Shown piece by piece: positions 29,660 to 37,876 of a stretch of 64,000 nucleotides of DNA. The DNA lies in contig MLAK01000597.1 in NCBI GenBank assembly GCA_001839685.1, forward strand, positions 26,960 through 90,959, given 5' to 3'. How positions within the stretch are numbered: the first letter of the stretch is position 1; each line of letters starts with the position of its first letter. Under the pieces are notes generated by a model. That model saw only the letters and a list, made by a program, of their open reading frames with translations. It ran no database searches and was not told the DNA's origin. This DNA comes from Tritrichomonas foetus (taxonomy: Eukaryota > Parabasalia > Tritrichomonadida > Tritrichomonadidae). A program made the position numbers and the translations under genes.

Positions 29660-29875
29660 TCATCATCAACAAGTGTATTTACTATTTCGAACTCATATTC
29701 AGCTAGAACAACTCATGATATTGGTAAGAGAAGGTGTACATTCCGTGAATTTTGCGAAATCAATTCATTTTGAAATAAAAAGTAGGAAATGAATCAGCTC
29801 AAACAGTTTTTTGTGGATCATTTAATGTAAATTCATGAAATTATGAATTTTTACCTTTAGATGAAAAAAATGTTT

Positions 29876-30151
29876 TCATTTCCAACTTCTGTGAAAACAA
29901 TAACAAGAATATATTTCTTTTGGAGCTTTTCCACTTTTAACTGCAAAATCACAAGCTATTTTTTTGATGGCAGAAATAATGTGACAGAAAAGGTCGGTAA
30001 TAACAAAAGGATATGCTTCAATCAACAATGTAAACGATTCTTCACTTACTTTAATAGAGTGAATGGTAAATTTTCTGGTCTTGAGGCAATCACGAATGGC
30101 ATGAAGAGTAATTTGAATAAAAATGCTTTCACATCTGTGAAATAGTAGAAC
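29876..30151 (-). other. possible gene fragment carried by the transposon, no start codon
   Basis: On the strand opposite to the transposase, a 91-codon open frame ends at TGA (29876-29878). It has protein-like composition (LIEAYPFVITDLF, KKIACDFAVKSGKAPKEIY) but no ATG. In copy B the same frame is interrupted where 60 bp are replaced by a single N. It may be a captured host-gene piece or chance; I do not recognise it. Confidence 0.3.
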
Positions 30152-30159
30152 TTAGAACA

Positions 30160-32113
30160 GGAGCAAAGAAGCAGATTCACCATTAGTTTCACGAATCACT
30201 ATATCACTTGGTAAGATTTCATATAAAAGTTTTGAACTTTGAACTTTAGTTTTCTTTTCCCCCTCCTTCTTTTTTTCTGCGTCTTCTTATTCATTAATTA
30301 AATTCGATTTTACCTTTATAACCAGAACAAGAAAAATCATTTTTCATCTCTTTCAAGTCTTAATAAAATCACAGCGTATGGAAAATTTCTAAATATTATC
30401 ATTATTGAGAGAGACATCATCTATATTTATATAAGTCTATTTATAAATATGTATAGCTTAAGTTGTAAACATCATTTTTGTTGTATCTTAACAATATTGT
30501 ATTTATTGAATCTTTTTCAAATCAACGATTGATGTCTTGACCGAGCATTGATCAGGCGTGAAGCGATTAATCCAGAAATTGGCATATCACTTCTTCTCCT
30601 ACTTTCATATCTTCGTACTTTTAGCATGTTAATAATTGTACATGCCAAATTTATTCGAAGTTGTGTTCATGATTTTGCAAGCAAACAATTTCATGTTCAA
30701 AGGGAAAAAAACGAGATTTTCATTGTTTGCAAAGTCGTTTCACTATGATAATTCTGGTTCTTACAGAACTAATATGCCAAAAAATGATCCTCGCGAGGAT
30801 TTTATTGTTGAACCAATGAATGCTTTATTTTATCTTGTGAAACAAATATAAATCTCCAAGTTATATCGATATTTGTACGAATTTTTACATGATTTTTTAG
30901 TTGATGATGATTAGGTGCAAGAGTAGAAGTAAAAAGAATTGTATAAAGAAACATTGATGCAGTATGATCACGTTCAACATTAAAATTAGGTGCATGCGAG
31001 GCTGGAGAAAAACACACCACCCAAAAAAAGTGGAAAAGGTATTTCTCTAATTTGATACTATTAGTGAACGATTTGTTAATCGATATTTGTCCAATAACGA
31101 TTAAAAATTATACTGCAACAAAATAGGTAAATAAAGAAACCATTAATTAATAAACGAAATAACATTTCACGACTTGATAATAACTAAAAGGAAAAATAAC
31201 GATAATTTATTGATGATTTTCATTCAATATATTGATTGTAAGATTGTATTACATCACCAGATAATATATTATATTTGACTTCTTAGAAAATTAAATGATA
31301 ATATCTAAAATTAAAGAAAAGCAAAATAATATCGACTTTTTCGATGTAATTTTGAGCAAATTTACCTCACCAACTTGGATGGATTAAAAGTGAAAATTCA
31401 GTAGTCAATAAAATTATCAATGAAGAAATAACAACAAGTTTTCTGACTTAAAAACGTATATCAGCATATAATTCACGCGTTGCTATTAAGAAATATAAGG
31501 ATAAAACACAAAAACAAGAAAAAATGAAAACCGCTATTTTGATGATTTGTGGCTATTTTTTTATTTTCGGCTCTAACTGAAATATAGAATTATATTTGAC
31601 GCGATAATTTCTATTTCCAGAAATAACTTTTGAATTTCCTTTGAATAAAAATTATTGAGAAATGTAAATGATTCCATTTTTGGCGCGAATTTTTTTATTT
31701 TTGCAACATATAGAACACATCTCATTTAGATTAATTTCACTTGAGGTACTTGGTAAATTTTGTTTGAAGGTCGTTTTTTTAGACGATTAATGTCAGATAA
31801 AGTGTCCCAAAAAATCTAATTTTCGTTGAATTACCGATTATATGTTTTTGTACGTGTTTAAAAATATGTGCCCCAAAATACGAAACAAGAAAACATCTGT
31901 GTATAATGATGAAAGGATTTCAATTTTTTTTGCGATCGATGTTTTTAGTGGAAAAGAGCTATTTTGCTGTGCATGCAAAGGCGAATAATCGTGTAAAAGG
32001 TATCGAATAGAAAATCATTTCTCGGCGAGTTATGATCATTTTCTGATATTTTTCGGTAAATAACGTATTTTATTCAATATGTTATCGTACGTTTTTTGGC
32101 AAAATGGTCGTCA
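30160..32113. other. right half of transposon A, no clear gene
   Basis: About 2 kb inside the element. Short overlapping frames occur on both strands around 30548-31020: a plus-strand one ending FIVEPMNALFYLVKQI and an antisense one ending KIKHSLVQQ. At most one of them can be real. A 14-bp palindrome ATCCTCGCGAGGAT lies at 30787-30800. From 31020 to the right end I see only AT-rich sequence. Confidence 0.5.
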
Positions 32114-32140
32114 AAAGGGGAAAAGTATACGATTTTGGGG
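32114..32140 (-). repeat. terminal inverted repeat, right end of copy A
   Basis: Reads on the minus strand as CCCCAAAATCGTATAC then TTTTCCCCTTT. It is followed by the TA target duplication at 32141-32142. Confidence 0.92.
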
Positions 32141-32335
32141 TATTATTAGATAAATCATAACAAAATTCATCTTTGGGTTATTATTATTCTTATATGCTAG
32201 AAAAACAATTTCTAAAAATTTCTTGGATGTTAATAAATAAGATATCGATATATTTAAATTTTTGTCAGCTTGCCTAATTCAATAAAATAGAATTGATATC
32301 TCCATATTTATTCAAAGCGCTATCGTTTTTTTCAT

Positions 32336-33154
32336 ATGTCACAGCTTACAATATCGAAAGATGACACCCATTCAGATATAATCCAAATCCATCTTACAAT
32401 TCACCAACAGGACGACGACCTTCGAGTAGATTTTCCATTCGATAAAGTTAATGATGACGTCGATCAGATTGTAATTGAACTCATTCAAACACTCAATATG
32501 AATGATTCTGACCGCGACACAATCAAAAATATGATAGAAGCCGAAATTAATCGAGGAAGTACTTCTAACTCAAGTCAGAGATTCAATATTTCATCAAGTT
32601 CACAAAAAATGCAAAACCATTCACAGAGCCAATTACAAACATCTCAAAATCAATTCCAAAACCAGTCCCAAAATCAAACGCAAAATATTTCACAGAATCA
32701 GCTTCAAAATTTATCTCAGAATCAAATGCAAAACTTTTCACAAAATCAGCCTTTAAGAGAAATGCAGAACACTTCACTCAATCAAATTCGTGGATTTGCC
32801 CAACAATCAAATACAGATTCGTATTTCGAGCCGATCGGATCTCAAAACGATGGTGATTCAAGTAGTAATGATGAGGATATTGATGACCCAGAATACTGTG
32901 CACTAAAGGAACAACAGAAAAGGGATATGCAGTCTCTCCTCGTCAGGCATCTAAATGAGAAAAAAGAATTGGCAAAAGCAATAGCTGCTTCGTCATTTCA
33001 CCAAAATGAAATTCACGGACCAGCAACAAATTCAGGACCAATGATGCAGCAGCATGTTGTTCAACAACAAAAGAAAAAGCCGCCGGCCACCAATCCAGCA
33101 GCCTTTCCAACTCCACCTCAGCCAACTGACGATGACCTAATCCTCTTTACATGA
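32336..33154 (+). CDS. stand-alone CCTL (OSR1/WNK C-terminal-like) domain protein
   Basis: 272 residues. Residues about 14-73 (IIQIHLTIHQQDDDLRVDF, then PFDKVNDDVDQIVIELIQTL and a closing helix) match the pattern of the CCT/CCTL domain of WNK and OSR1/SPAK kinases: a strand ending in an F-x-F-like pair, D-x-x-x-x-V-x-E-hydrophobic, and a final helix. That domain binds RFxV/I peptides. No kinase domain precedes it in this frame. A Q/N/S-rich disordered stretch follows (QNQ and SQNQ repeats), then a short charged helix (about 185-215) and a proline-rich tail. The gene begins 195 bp right of transposon A; TCATA immediately precedes the ATG. It could be a free-standing regulator or the remnant of a longer kinase gene. 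Confidence 0.55.
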   Translation: MSQLTISKDDTHSDIIQIHLTIHQQDDDLRVDFPFDKVNDDVDQIVIELIQTLNMNDSDRDTIKNMIEAEINRGSTSNSSQRFNISSSSQKMQNHSQSQLQTSQNQFQNQSQNQTQNISQNQLQNLSQNQMQNFSQNQPLREMQNTSLNQIRGFAQQSNTDSYFEPIGSQNDGDSSSNDEDIDDPEYCALKEQQKRDMQSLLVRHLNEKKELAKAIAASSFHQNEIHGPATNSGPMMQQHVVQQQKKKPPATNPAAFPTPPQPTDDDLILFT

Positions 33155-33471
33155 TTTTGATTTTTTAGATGGTTATGTTTTGTCAGCTAGATAAAGTATG
33201 TGCGATGTTTAAATTGTAATTTACAGTATATGTATGTTTGTGATTTTTATTTTGGATTTTTTATTTTTTTCGAATTATGAGTAAATATTGTGTATTATTT
33301 ACATGTTTGTTTATTTTGGAGTTTCTTCAATAGTTTTTAGCTTTTATTTGTGATAAACGAAAATGATTAAATCATTTGTTTGAAGGATTCCTTGATAAAG
33401 ATATTGAAGAAAATATAAGCAACAAATCAAGAAAATATGAACGAATTTTGGATTAAAACAAATTAATAGTT
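33155..33471. other. intergenic region, no gene seen
   Basis: T-rich spacer downstream of the CCTL gene. Nothing else is recognised. Confidence 0.5.
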
Positions 33472-33678
33472 TTATAATAATTTTTCCAACTTTTTATCAA
33501 ATGAATTTTTTCCAGTTGTTTCAAAGAACCTGCTCAGTTTCATTTCACGTTTTTTGACCCCGAAAACTTCTGCCATATCATTCATTGAGATAATATATAA
33601 TATACTGTTAATATGATCATTATAAATGAAAAAAATGTTTATCATTCTTCGAACCTTTACATTTTCTGCACTTTTCAT
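33472..33678 (-). CDS. possible small protein, 68 residues
   Basis: The ATG at 33678 opens a basic frame ending DKKLEKLL. It lies alone between the CCTL gene and TAF13 with no initiator-like site nearby and no recognisable motif. Composition is plausible for a small protein, but chance is at least as likely. Confidence 0.22.
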   Translation of the reverse strand: MKSAENVKVRRMINIFFIYNDHINSILYIISMNDMAEVFGVKKREMKLSRFFETTGKNSFDKKLEKLL

Positions 33679-33939
33679 TCAATATATTTTAAAAGGTAAT
33701 AGTAATATTACTTTCAAGTGAACAGATGATATTACTCAACTTCTTTAAAGAAAAGGATTTGATCAAATCGGGAATTTCTCGGTAATAATTTTTGATGGAA
33801 ATGACTTCTAATGTGGTATCACTGGAATAGATATATAAGTAAAAATAGGAAAAAAATGGATTTAAAATGATATTTTATTAAGAAATTATTGAAAACAAAT
33901 AAAGAGAGAAGTCGCCATAAAAAAATACTTTGATAAAAA

Positions 33940-34248
33940 CTATCCATACGGATTCAATGATGCATTTGATTCTTGAAGCGCCTTTTTATCCTTCTGATAT
34001 TTCTCGAATTGAGCTCTTACTCTGGTTTGTTTCTGTTGATCGTTTTCCATTGCACGAATAATGTCATCTGGCTTTATTTTGTTCGGTGTATCTGCGCATT
34101 TAATAGCTGTTGTTGTAAGTTGAGCAATATATAATTCTAAAGCGCCAATGATTGCATCGATGGTTTCTTCGTATTGTGTACGGTCCCCACCAGCTGCAAA
34201 AAGCAACTGAGATACAACATCACGAATTTGGTCCTTTTTAGGTGGCAT
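33940..34248 (-). CDS. TFIID subunit TAF13-like histone-fold protein
   Basis: 102 residues from the ATG at 34248 (MPPKKDQ); the frame further upstream has only a GTG. The sequence fits the TAF13/TFIID-18 histone fold: helix 1 with QLLFAAGGDRTQYEETIDAI (TAF13 has a MYGFGDDQNPYTESVD-like segment), the long helix 2 (ALELYIAQLTTTAIKCA), the loop with KIKPDDIIRAME, and a basic C-terminal helix ending SLNPYG. TAF13 pairs with TAF11 in TFIID and contacts TBP. It shares a 96-bp divergent promoter with the synthetase-like gene. Confidence 0.8.
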   Translation of the reverse strand: MPPKKDQIRDVVSQLLFAAGGDRTQYEETIDAIIGALELYIAQLTTTAIKCADTPNKIKPDDIIRAMENDQQKQTRVRAQFEKYQKDKKALQESNASLNPYG

Positions 34249-34330
34249 TTTGTTTTTGACGAAGTTGAAAAATTTCACTGACTTTGTTTAAATCAACTTT
34301 TGTGGCGAAATATGGTTACATTTATAATGA

Positions 34331-34335
34331 TCACT
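34331..34335 (+). promoter_or_regulatory. initiator-like TCACT before the synthetase-like gene
   Basis: Exact TCAYW match 14 nt upstream of the ATG at 34345, within the 96-bp spacer shared with TAF13. Confidence 0.4.
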
Positions 34336-34344
34336 TGAGTTGTG

Positions 34345-35769
34345 ATGCAATTTGAAAAACAAGTTTGCAAACAAGTTTCTGATCAGCCAGCATATATAAC
34401 ATCAGAGCACATGCTCCGCATGCAGCGTGCTTCAATGATTCGTTACGATCGCACATTAAACGAAGCCAATTTTCTCCCACTATTTTTCTCATACGCAGAC
34501 GAACTTGCAAACATAGCTGATAGTTTCATGAAAGAATATTCAATTCCACAGTTATGCCATATTCAAGCCAAAACTGATATCGATGTTTCTCAATATATTT
34601 CTGGGCTTGTCCGCTCAGCCAAATCTCTCCCAATGGTGATTAAAAAGGCTCCAATTATCAGCTCAACAAACAGACAGACACTCCTTCCAATGAAATCAAG
34701 CTACGATTTAGTTTATCATTTCTTCGCAGATCAAAAGTTAGACGCTGTCGAATTTGCTCAAAAATTGGCTAATTTATACAATCACAACTTTAAAGTTATT
34801 CCAACCGCTAACGGAGCTGTTATTATTGATCCATCAACAAGCAAAGAAACGATCATTCAAAAATCATGCGAATATACGCCATATGATAAAAGCATTGAAA
34901 TTCCACCACTCGAGGAAGTTGAAACGCCAGAAGTTTCAACTATTGAAAAATTGGCAGAGTTTGTTCATCAGCCAAAAGAAAACCTTGTAAAAGCCGTAAT
35001 GTATTCAGTTGAAGGAAAACTTGTGTTTGTTAACATTCGTGGTGACCTGGAAGTTTCAGAAGAAAAGCTTCGTCATTATTTAGGATTGACTGACTCGAGC
35101 ATACCCGTCGAGCTTGCACCAGCAAACCTCCTTGAGCGTCATGGACTCGTTCCTGGATTTTCTGGTCTCGTTGGAGTGAAGAGAGCTAGTGAGTGTGTTT
35201 TATTATGCGATAATTCAGTAACAACTGTTGGATGTGGTGTAACTGGTGCTGATAAGCAAGACTATCATTTCATTAACTTTAATGTCGAAAGGGACACAAA
35301 GAAAATTGCAAAATTCATTCATTATGCTGATGTAGCAGAAAATCCTGAAAAGGTCGAAGGCTCCATCGTTGCAGAGATTTCTGATTGTCGCGATTTCTAT
35401 CCAGACATGATTGGGCTCGATTCGAAGCCAACAAAGACACCGCTCTATAAAGTAACTATCCGTCTTGTTGATCTCGTTGCAGCAACCCTTGGCCTGTCAA
35501 GGAAGATCCGTGGCGCATATGTAATCAATGTCGGAAAGGATGAAACTAAATTAAATGTAACTACTGAAGAACTACTTAAATATTGCAGACCAGAATGCAT
35601 AGTGATTGACAATCGTGCCAAACCAAACTTTGGTGGGAAAATGCAACTTGCCCAAATGATGCTGTTCCAGTACGTCATTGTTGTGTCAAACAAACTTGAT
35701 GCAGAAACTGTTTCTGTGAATGACCAACCAGTGAAAATTGTAGACTTGGGAACTATCTTTTCATCGTAA
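34345..35769 (+). CDS. bacterial-type prolyl-tRNA synthetase-like protein, degenerate catalytic core
   Basis: 474 residues; bacterial-type ProRS is about 570. Residues 20-180 align in order with the class II core (SEHMLRMQRASMIRY, FLPL, SAKSLP, LLPMKSSYD, then KSCEYTPYDK, where ProRS has the CxYAAN-type segment). About 195-320 is the INS editing domain: STIEKLAEFVHQP, the LVK lysine (K216), IRGDLEVSEEKL, GLVPGFSGLVGV, DYHF and VERD. About 390-460 resembles the anticodon-binding domain (CIVIDNRAKPNFGGKMQLAQ). Motif 2 (fRxE) and motif 3 (GxGxxR) are not recognisable, and the ThEE-type region is missing. It is therefore unlikely to form prolyl-adenylate. It may act as an editing factor or a subunit of another complex. 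The start at 34345 is supported by the initiator. Confidence 0.75.
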   Translation: MQFEKQVCKQVSDQPAYITSEHMLRMQRASMIRYDRTLNEANFLPLFFSYADELANIADSFMKEYSIPQLCHIQAKTDIDVSQYISGLVRSAKSLPMVIKKAPIISSTNRQTLLPMKSSYDLVYHFFADQKLDAVEFAQKLANLYNHNFKVIPTANGAVIIDPSTSKETIIQKSCEYTPYDKSIEIPPLEEVETPEVSTIEKLAEFVHQPKENLVKAVMYSVEGKLVFVNIRGDLEVSEEKLRHYLGLTDSSIPVELAPANLLERHGLVPGFSGLVGVKRASECVLLCDNSVTTVGCGVTGADKQDYHFINFNVERDTKKIAKFIHYADVAENPEKVEGSIVAEISDCRDFYPDMIGLDSKPTKTPLYKVTIRLVDLVAATLGLSRKIRGAYVINVGKDETKLNVTTEELLKYCRPECIVIDNRAKPNFGGKMQLAQMMLFQYVIVVSNKLDAETVSVNDQPVKIVDLGTIFSS

Positions 35770-36185
35770 TGATACATTACCATAAATCTAAATCTTAAAC
35801 TAGACATATTCCAATTTATATCTTTGCTTGCCTGCTTGATATTAATAACTTCATTAATTGATGATGTAACTGATCGAAAGACATTCATGTGAATTTTGAT
35901 AAATGTTCTTGGACCATTCGAATCAAACGAGAGAAAATGCTTCATTTGTTGAATTCTTGAGTTTGATCCACACGAATGTTCTAATGGTGTGTCTCACTTC
36001 TTTGAAATTGTAACAGGCGAAGAAAAGAGGCTAATGTCATTTAAGTAAATCATCATAATCATTTTTCATGGAAGGGGCCTGGTAAAAAGCTAGTTATTAA
36101 AAAAGAATGAAAGTTTAACAAGAATTAAGCTGATAGATATAAAAATAGAAAAAAAGAATCAAATTGAAGGGAACTTTTTTTGGTT
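35770..36185. other. spacer between convergent genes
   Basis: 416 bp between the ends of the synthetase-like gene and the eS4 gene. No convincing frame, repeat or RNA gene was found. Confidence 0.5.
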
Positions 36186-36962
36186 TTATTGAGCAGCTTC
36201 GATGTCGATTCCTTCGAGAATTGATGGACGGACACCATTACGGCGTGGAAGGGAAATAAGTGGATTCTCTCCATCACCAATAATGAAAACGTTAGCAATA
36301 CGTGTGGCAAAGTTGCTTCCTGAGGCATCCTTGATATGGACGATATCAAATGAAGCTGTCTGATGTTCTATATGTTGGATAACACCTACACGACCTACGT
36401 TACCACCTGCTGTTACCATAGCTACATTACCGTTAGCGAACTTAATGAAACTCTCTACTTCGTGATTCTTAAGGTTAAATTTGACTGTATCATTTAACTT
36501 AATTTTTGGATCGGCATATCTAATTGTACGGCCATCGTGTGTAACAAGATGAGCTACGCCTTGTGGGCCTAAGAAATATTTGTTTACTCTCAATAATTTG
36601 AATTCGGCTTCCTTTGGTTCGATCTTGTGGGCAACATAACGTCCCTTGCAATCGTAGAGAAGGCGGAATTGTTCGTTGGATTTTCCGAGTTCGATGACAT
36701 CCATAAGACCAGCTGGGAATCTTGGATCAACACGGACTTTACCATCAACCTTAACAAGACGGCGCTTAACAATAGCTGTAACTTCACGTGAGTTAAGGGC
36801 GTACTTTAGACGGTTACGAAGGAAAACAATAAGTGGAAGGCATTCGCGGGCCTTGTGTGGACCTGATGATGGTGTTGAAGCGAATTTGCCTGATGTTTTG
36901 GCAAGCATCCAGTGGTGTGGAGCTGCGATACATTTAAGGTGTTTGCGTTGACAACGTGGCAT
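36186..36962 (-). CDS. RPS4: 40S ribosomal protein eS4
   Basis: 258 residues, close to the usual 262. The N-terminus PRCQRKHLKCIAAPHHWML is the typical eS4 start. An S4-like RNA-binding segment follows (VDGKVRVDPRFPAGLMDVI), then the central domain (KYFLGPQGVAHLVTHDGRTI, LNDTVKFNL) and a C-terminal KOW-like segment (GNVGRVGVIQHIE). It ends in the family style with PLISLPRRNGVR. It is a component of the small ribosomal subunit. The ATG at 36962 is 14 nt downstream of AAAGGCC read on minus as GGCCTTT. It is head to head with uL24 across 269 bp. Confidence 0.97.
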   Translation of the reverse strand: MPRCQRKHLKCIAAPHHWMLAKTSGKFASTPSSGPHKARECLPLIVFLRNRLKYALNSREVTAIVKRRLVKVDGKVRVDPRFPAGLMDVIELGKSNEQFRLLYDCKGRYVAHKIEPKEAEFKLLRVNKYFLGPQGVAHLVTHDGRTIRYADPKIKLNDTVKFNLKNHEVESFIKFANGNVAMVTAGGNVGRVGVIQHIEHQTASFDIVHIKDASGSNFATRIANVFIIGDGENPLISLPRRNGVRPSILEGIDIEAAQ

Positions 36963-36970
36963 TTATCAAA

Positions 36971-36977
36971 AAAGGCC
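36971..36977 (-). promoter_or_regulatory. GGCCTTT start-proximal element of eS4
   Basis: GGCCTTT on the minus strand, 8 nt before the ATG. CCTTT is the core of the M5-type promoter element of Trichomonas vaginalis. The same heptamer occurs before the divergent uL24 gene. Confidence 0.5.
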
Positions 36978-37219
36978 AGCCATGTTCAAGAGACCTTTTA
37001 AATATTCAATGGTCATTCAATTTTCGATATTATCATATGTTATTTTATCAACATGAAATTATTTTATAATTTGTATATAAATAAATTATATGAGAGATTT
37101 CATAAATAAATTTAAAGCTATCATCAAGAATAATATAACAAGTGTTTCCTGAAAAAGTTAAAATCCAACCAAATTTTCCTATGAAAATATGATCGTCATA
37201 ACCGGCGGTTTGACACCTT

Positions 37220-37226
37220 GGCCTTT
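37220..37226 (+). promoter_or_regulatory. GGCCTTT start-proximal element of uL24
   Basis: GGCCTTT 5 nt before the ATG at 37232, the same heptamer as before the divergent eS4 gene. It is a likely core promoter/start-site element, by analogy with the trichomonad M5 motif. Confidence 0.5.
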
Positions 37227-37231
37227 CCCGA

Positions 37232-37642
37232 ATGAAGACAAATCCATTTGTTTCATCCCAAGCTCGCAAAGTCCGCAAGCAATTCTTCAACGCGACAAAA
37301 GAAGAAAAGCATGTCTCAATGAGCGCTCCACTTTCAAAAGACCTCCAAAACACACACGGAATCAAACGCCTCCCAATCCGTCGTGATGACGAAGTCGAAG
37401 TTGTCCGTGGACAATACAAGACACGCTCAGGCCGTGTTGTTGCAGTTAAGCTTAGCACAATGCGTATCAACGTAGAATCAGTTACAAAGCAAAAGCTTAG
37501 CAACGAAACAGTTTTCATTCCAATCCACCCAAGCAATGTTGTTATCACAAAGATCAAGATGGACAAATACCGTAAGAATCTTATTGAAAAGAAGAGACTT
37601 GGCCGTGAAAAGGCTCTTCAAAAGCTTGGCCGTGCACAGTAA
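37232..37642 (+). CDS. RPL26: 60S ribosomal protein uL24 (L26)
   Basis: 136 residues; eukaryotic L26 is about 140-145. It starts with a segment matching the family pattern of K-x-N-x-x-V-S-S-x-x-x-K-x-R-K. After it come [20 protein letters not shown] and the KOW motif [19 protein letters not shown], then a conserved [12 protein letters not shown] segment and a basic C-terminal helix. It is a component of the large subunit near the exit tunnel. It shares a bidirectional upstream region with eS4, which should help co-expression. Confidence 0.97.
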   Translation: MKTNPFVSSQARKVRKQFFNATKEEKHVSMSAPLSKDLQNTHGIKRLPIRRDDEVEVVRGQYKTRSGRVVAVKLSTMRINVESVTKQKLSNETVFIPIHPSNVVITKIKMDKYRKNLIEKKRLGREKALQKLGRAQ

Positions 37643-37876
37643 AGTTTCGATTGAAAAGCATTAAATCTACACTATTATTTATTTTTTGTTATGGTTTTAT
37701 ATTTGATATTTAACCTATTTTTTTTCCATCAGATCAAAAATATAAAAAATAAAATCATCAGTTTCGCTAATTTCTATTTATATAAAAAATACAGAATTTG
37801 ATTTATAAACATACTAATTTTCAGTGGAACACTTGGCGATTTCATAGATTCATTATTCTTGATTGGAATTCAGCAA

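Larger units (their letters stand above)
28135..32140 (+). mobile_element. pogo/Tigger-like DNA transposon, copy A, complete (4006 bp)
   Basis: Bounded by 27-bp terminal inverted repeats beginning CCCCAAAATCG and flanked on both sides by TA (28133-28134 and 32141-32142), the target duplication typical of the Tc1/mariner/pogo superfamily. It carries one 440-codon transposase gene near the left end and about 2.4 kb with no strong gene on its right. A 24-bp perfect palindrome lies 58 bp inside the left end. It sits in the spacer between the proline-repeat gene and the CCTL gene and breaks no recognised gene. A second copy in opposite orientation lies at 53871-57817. Confidence 0.93.
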
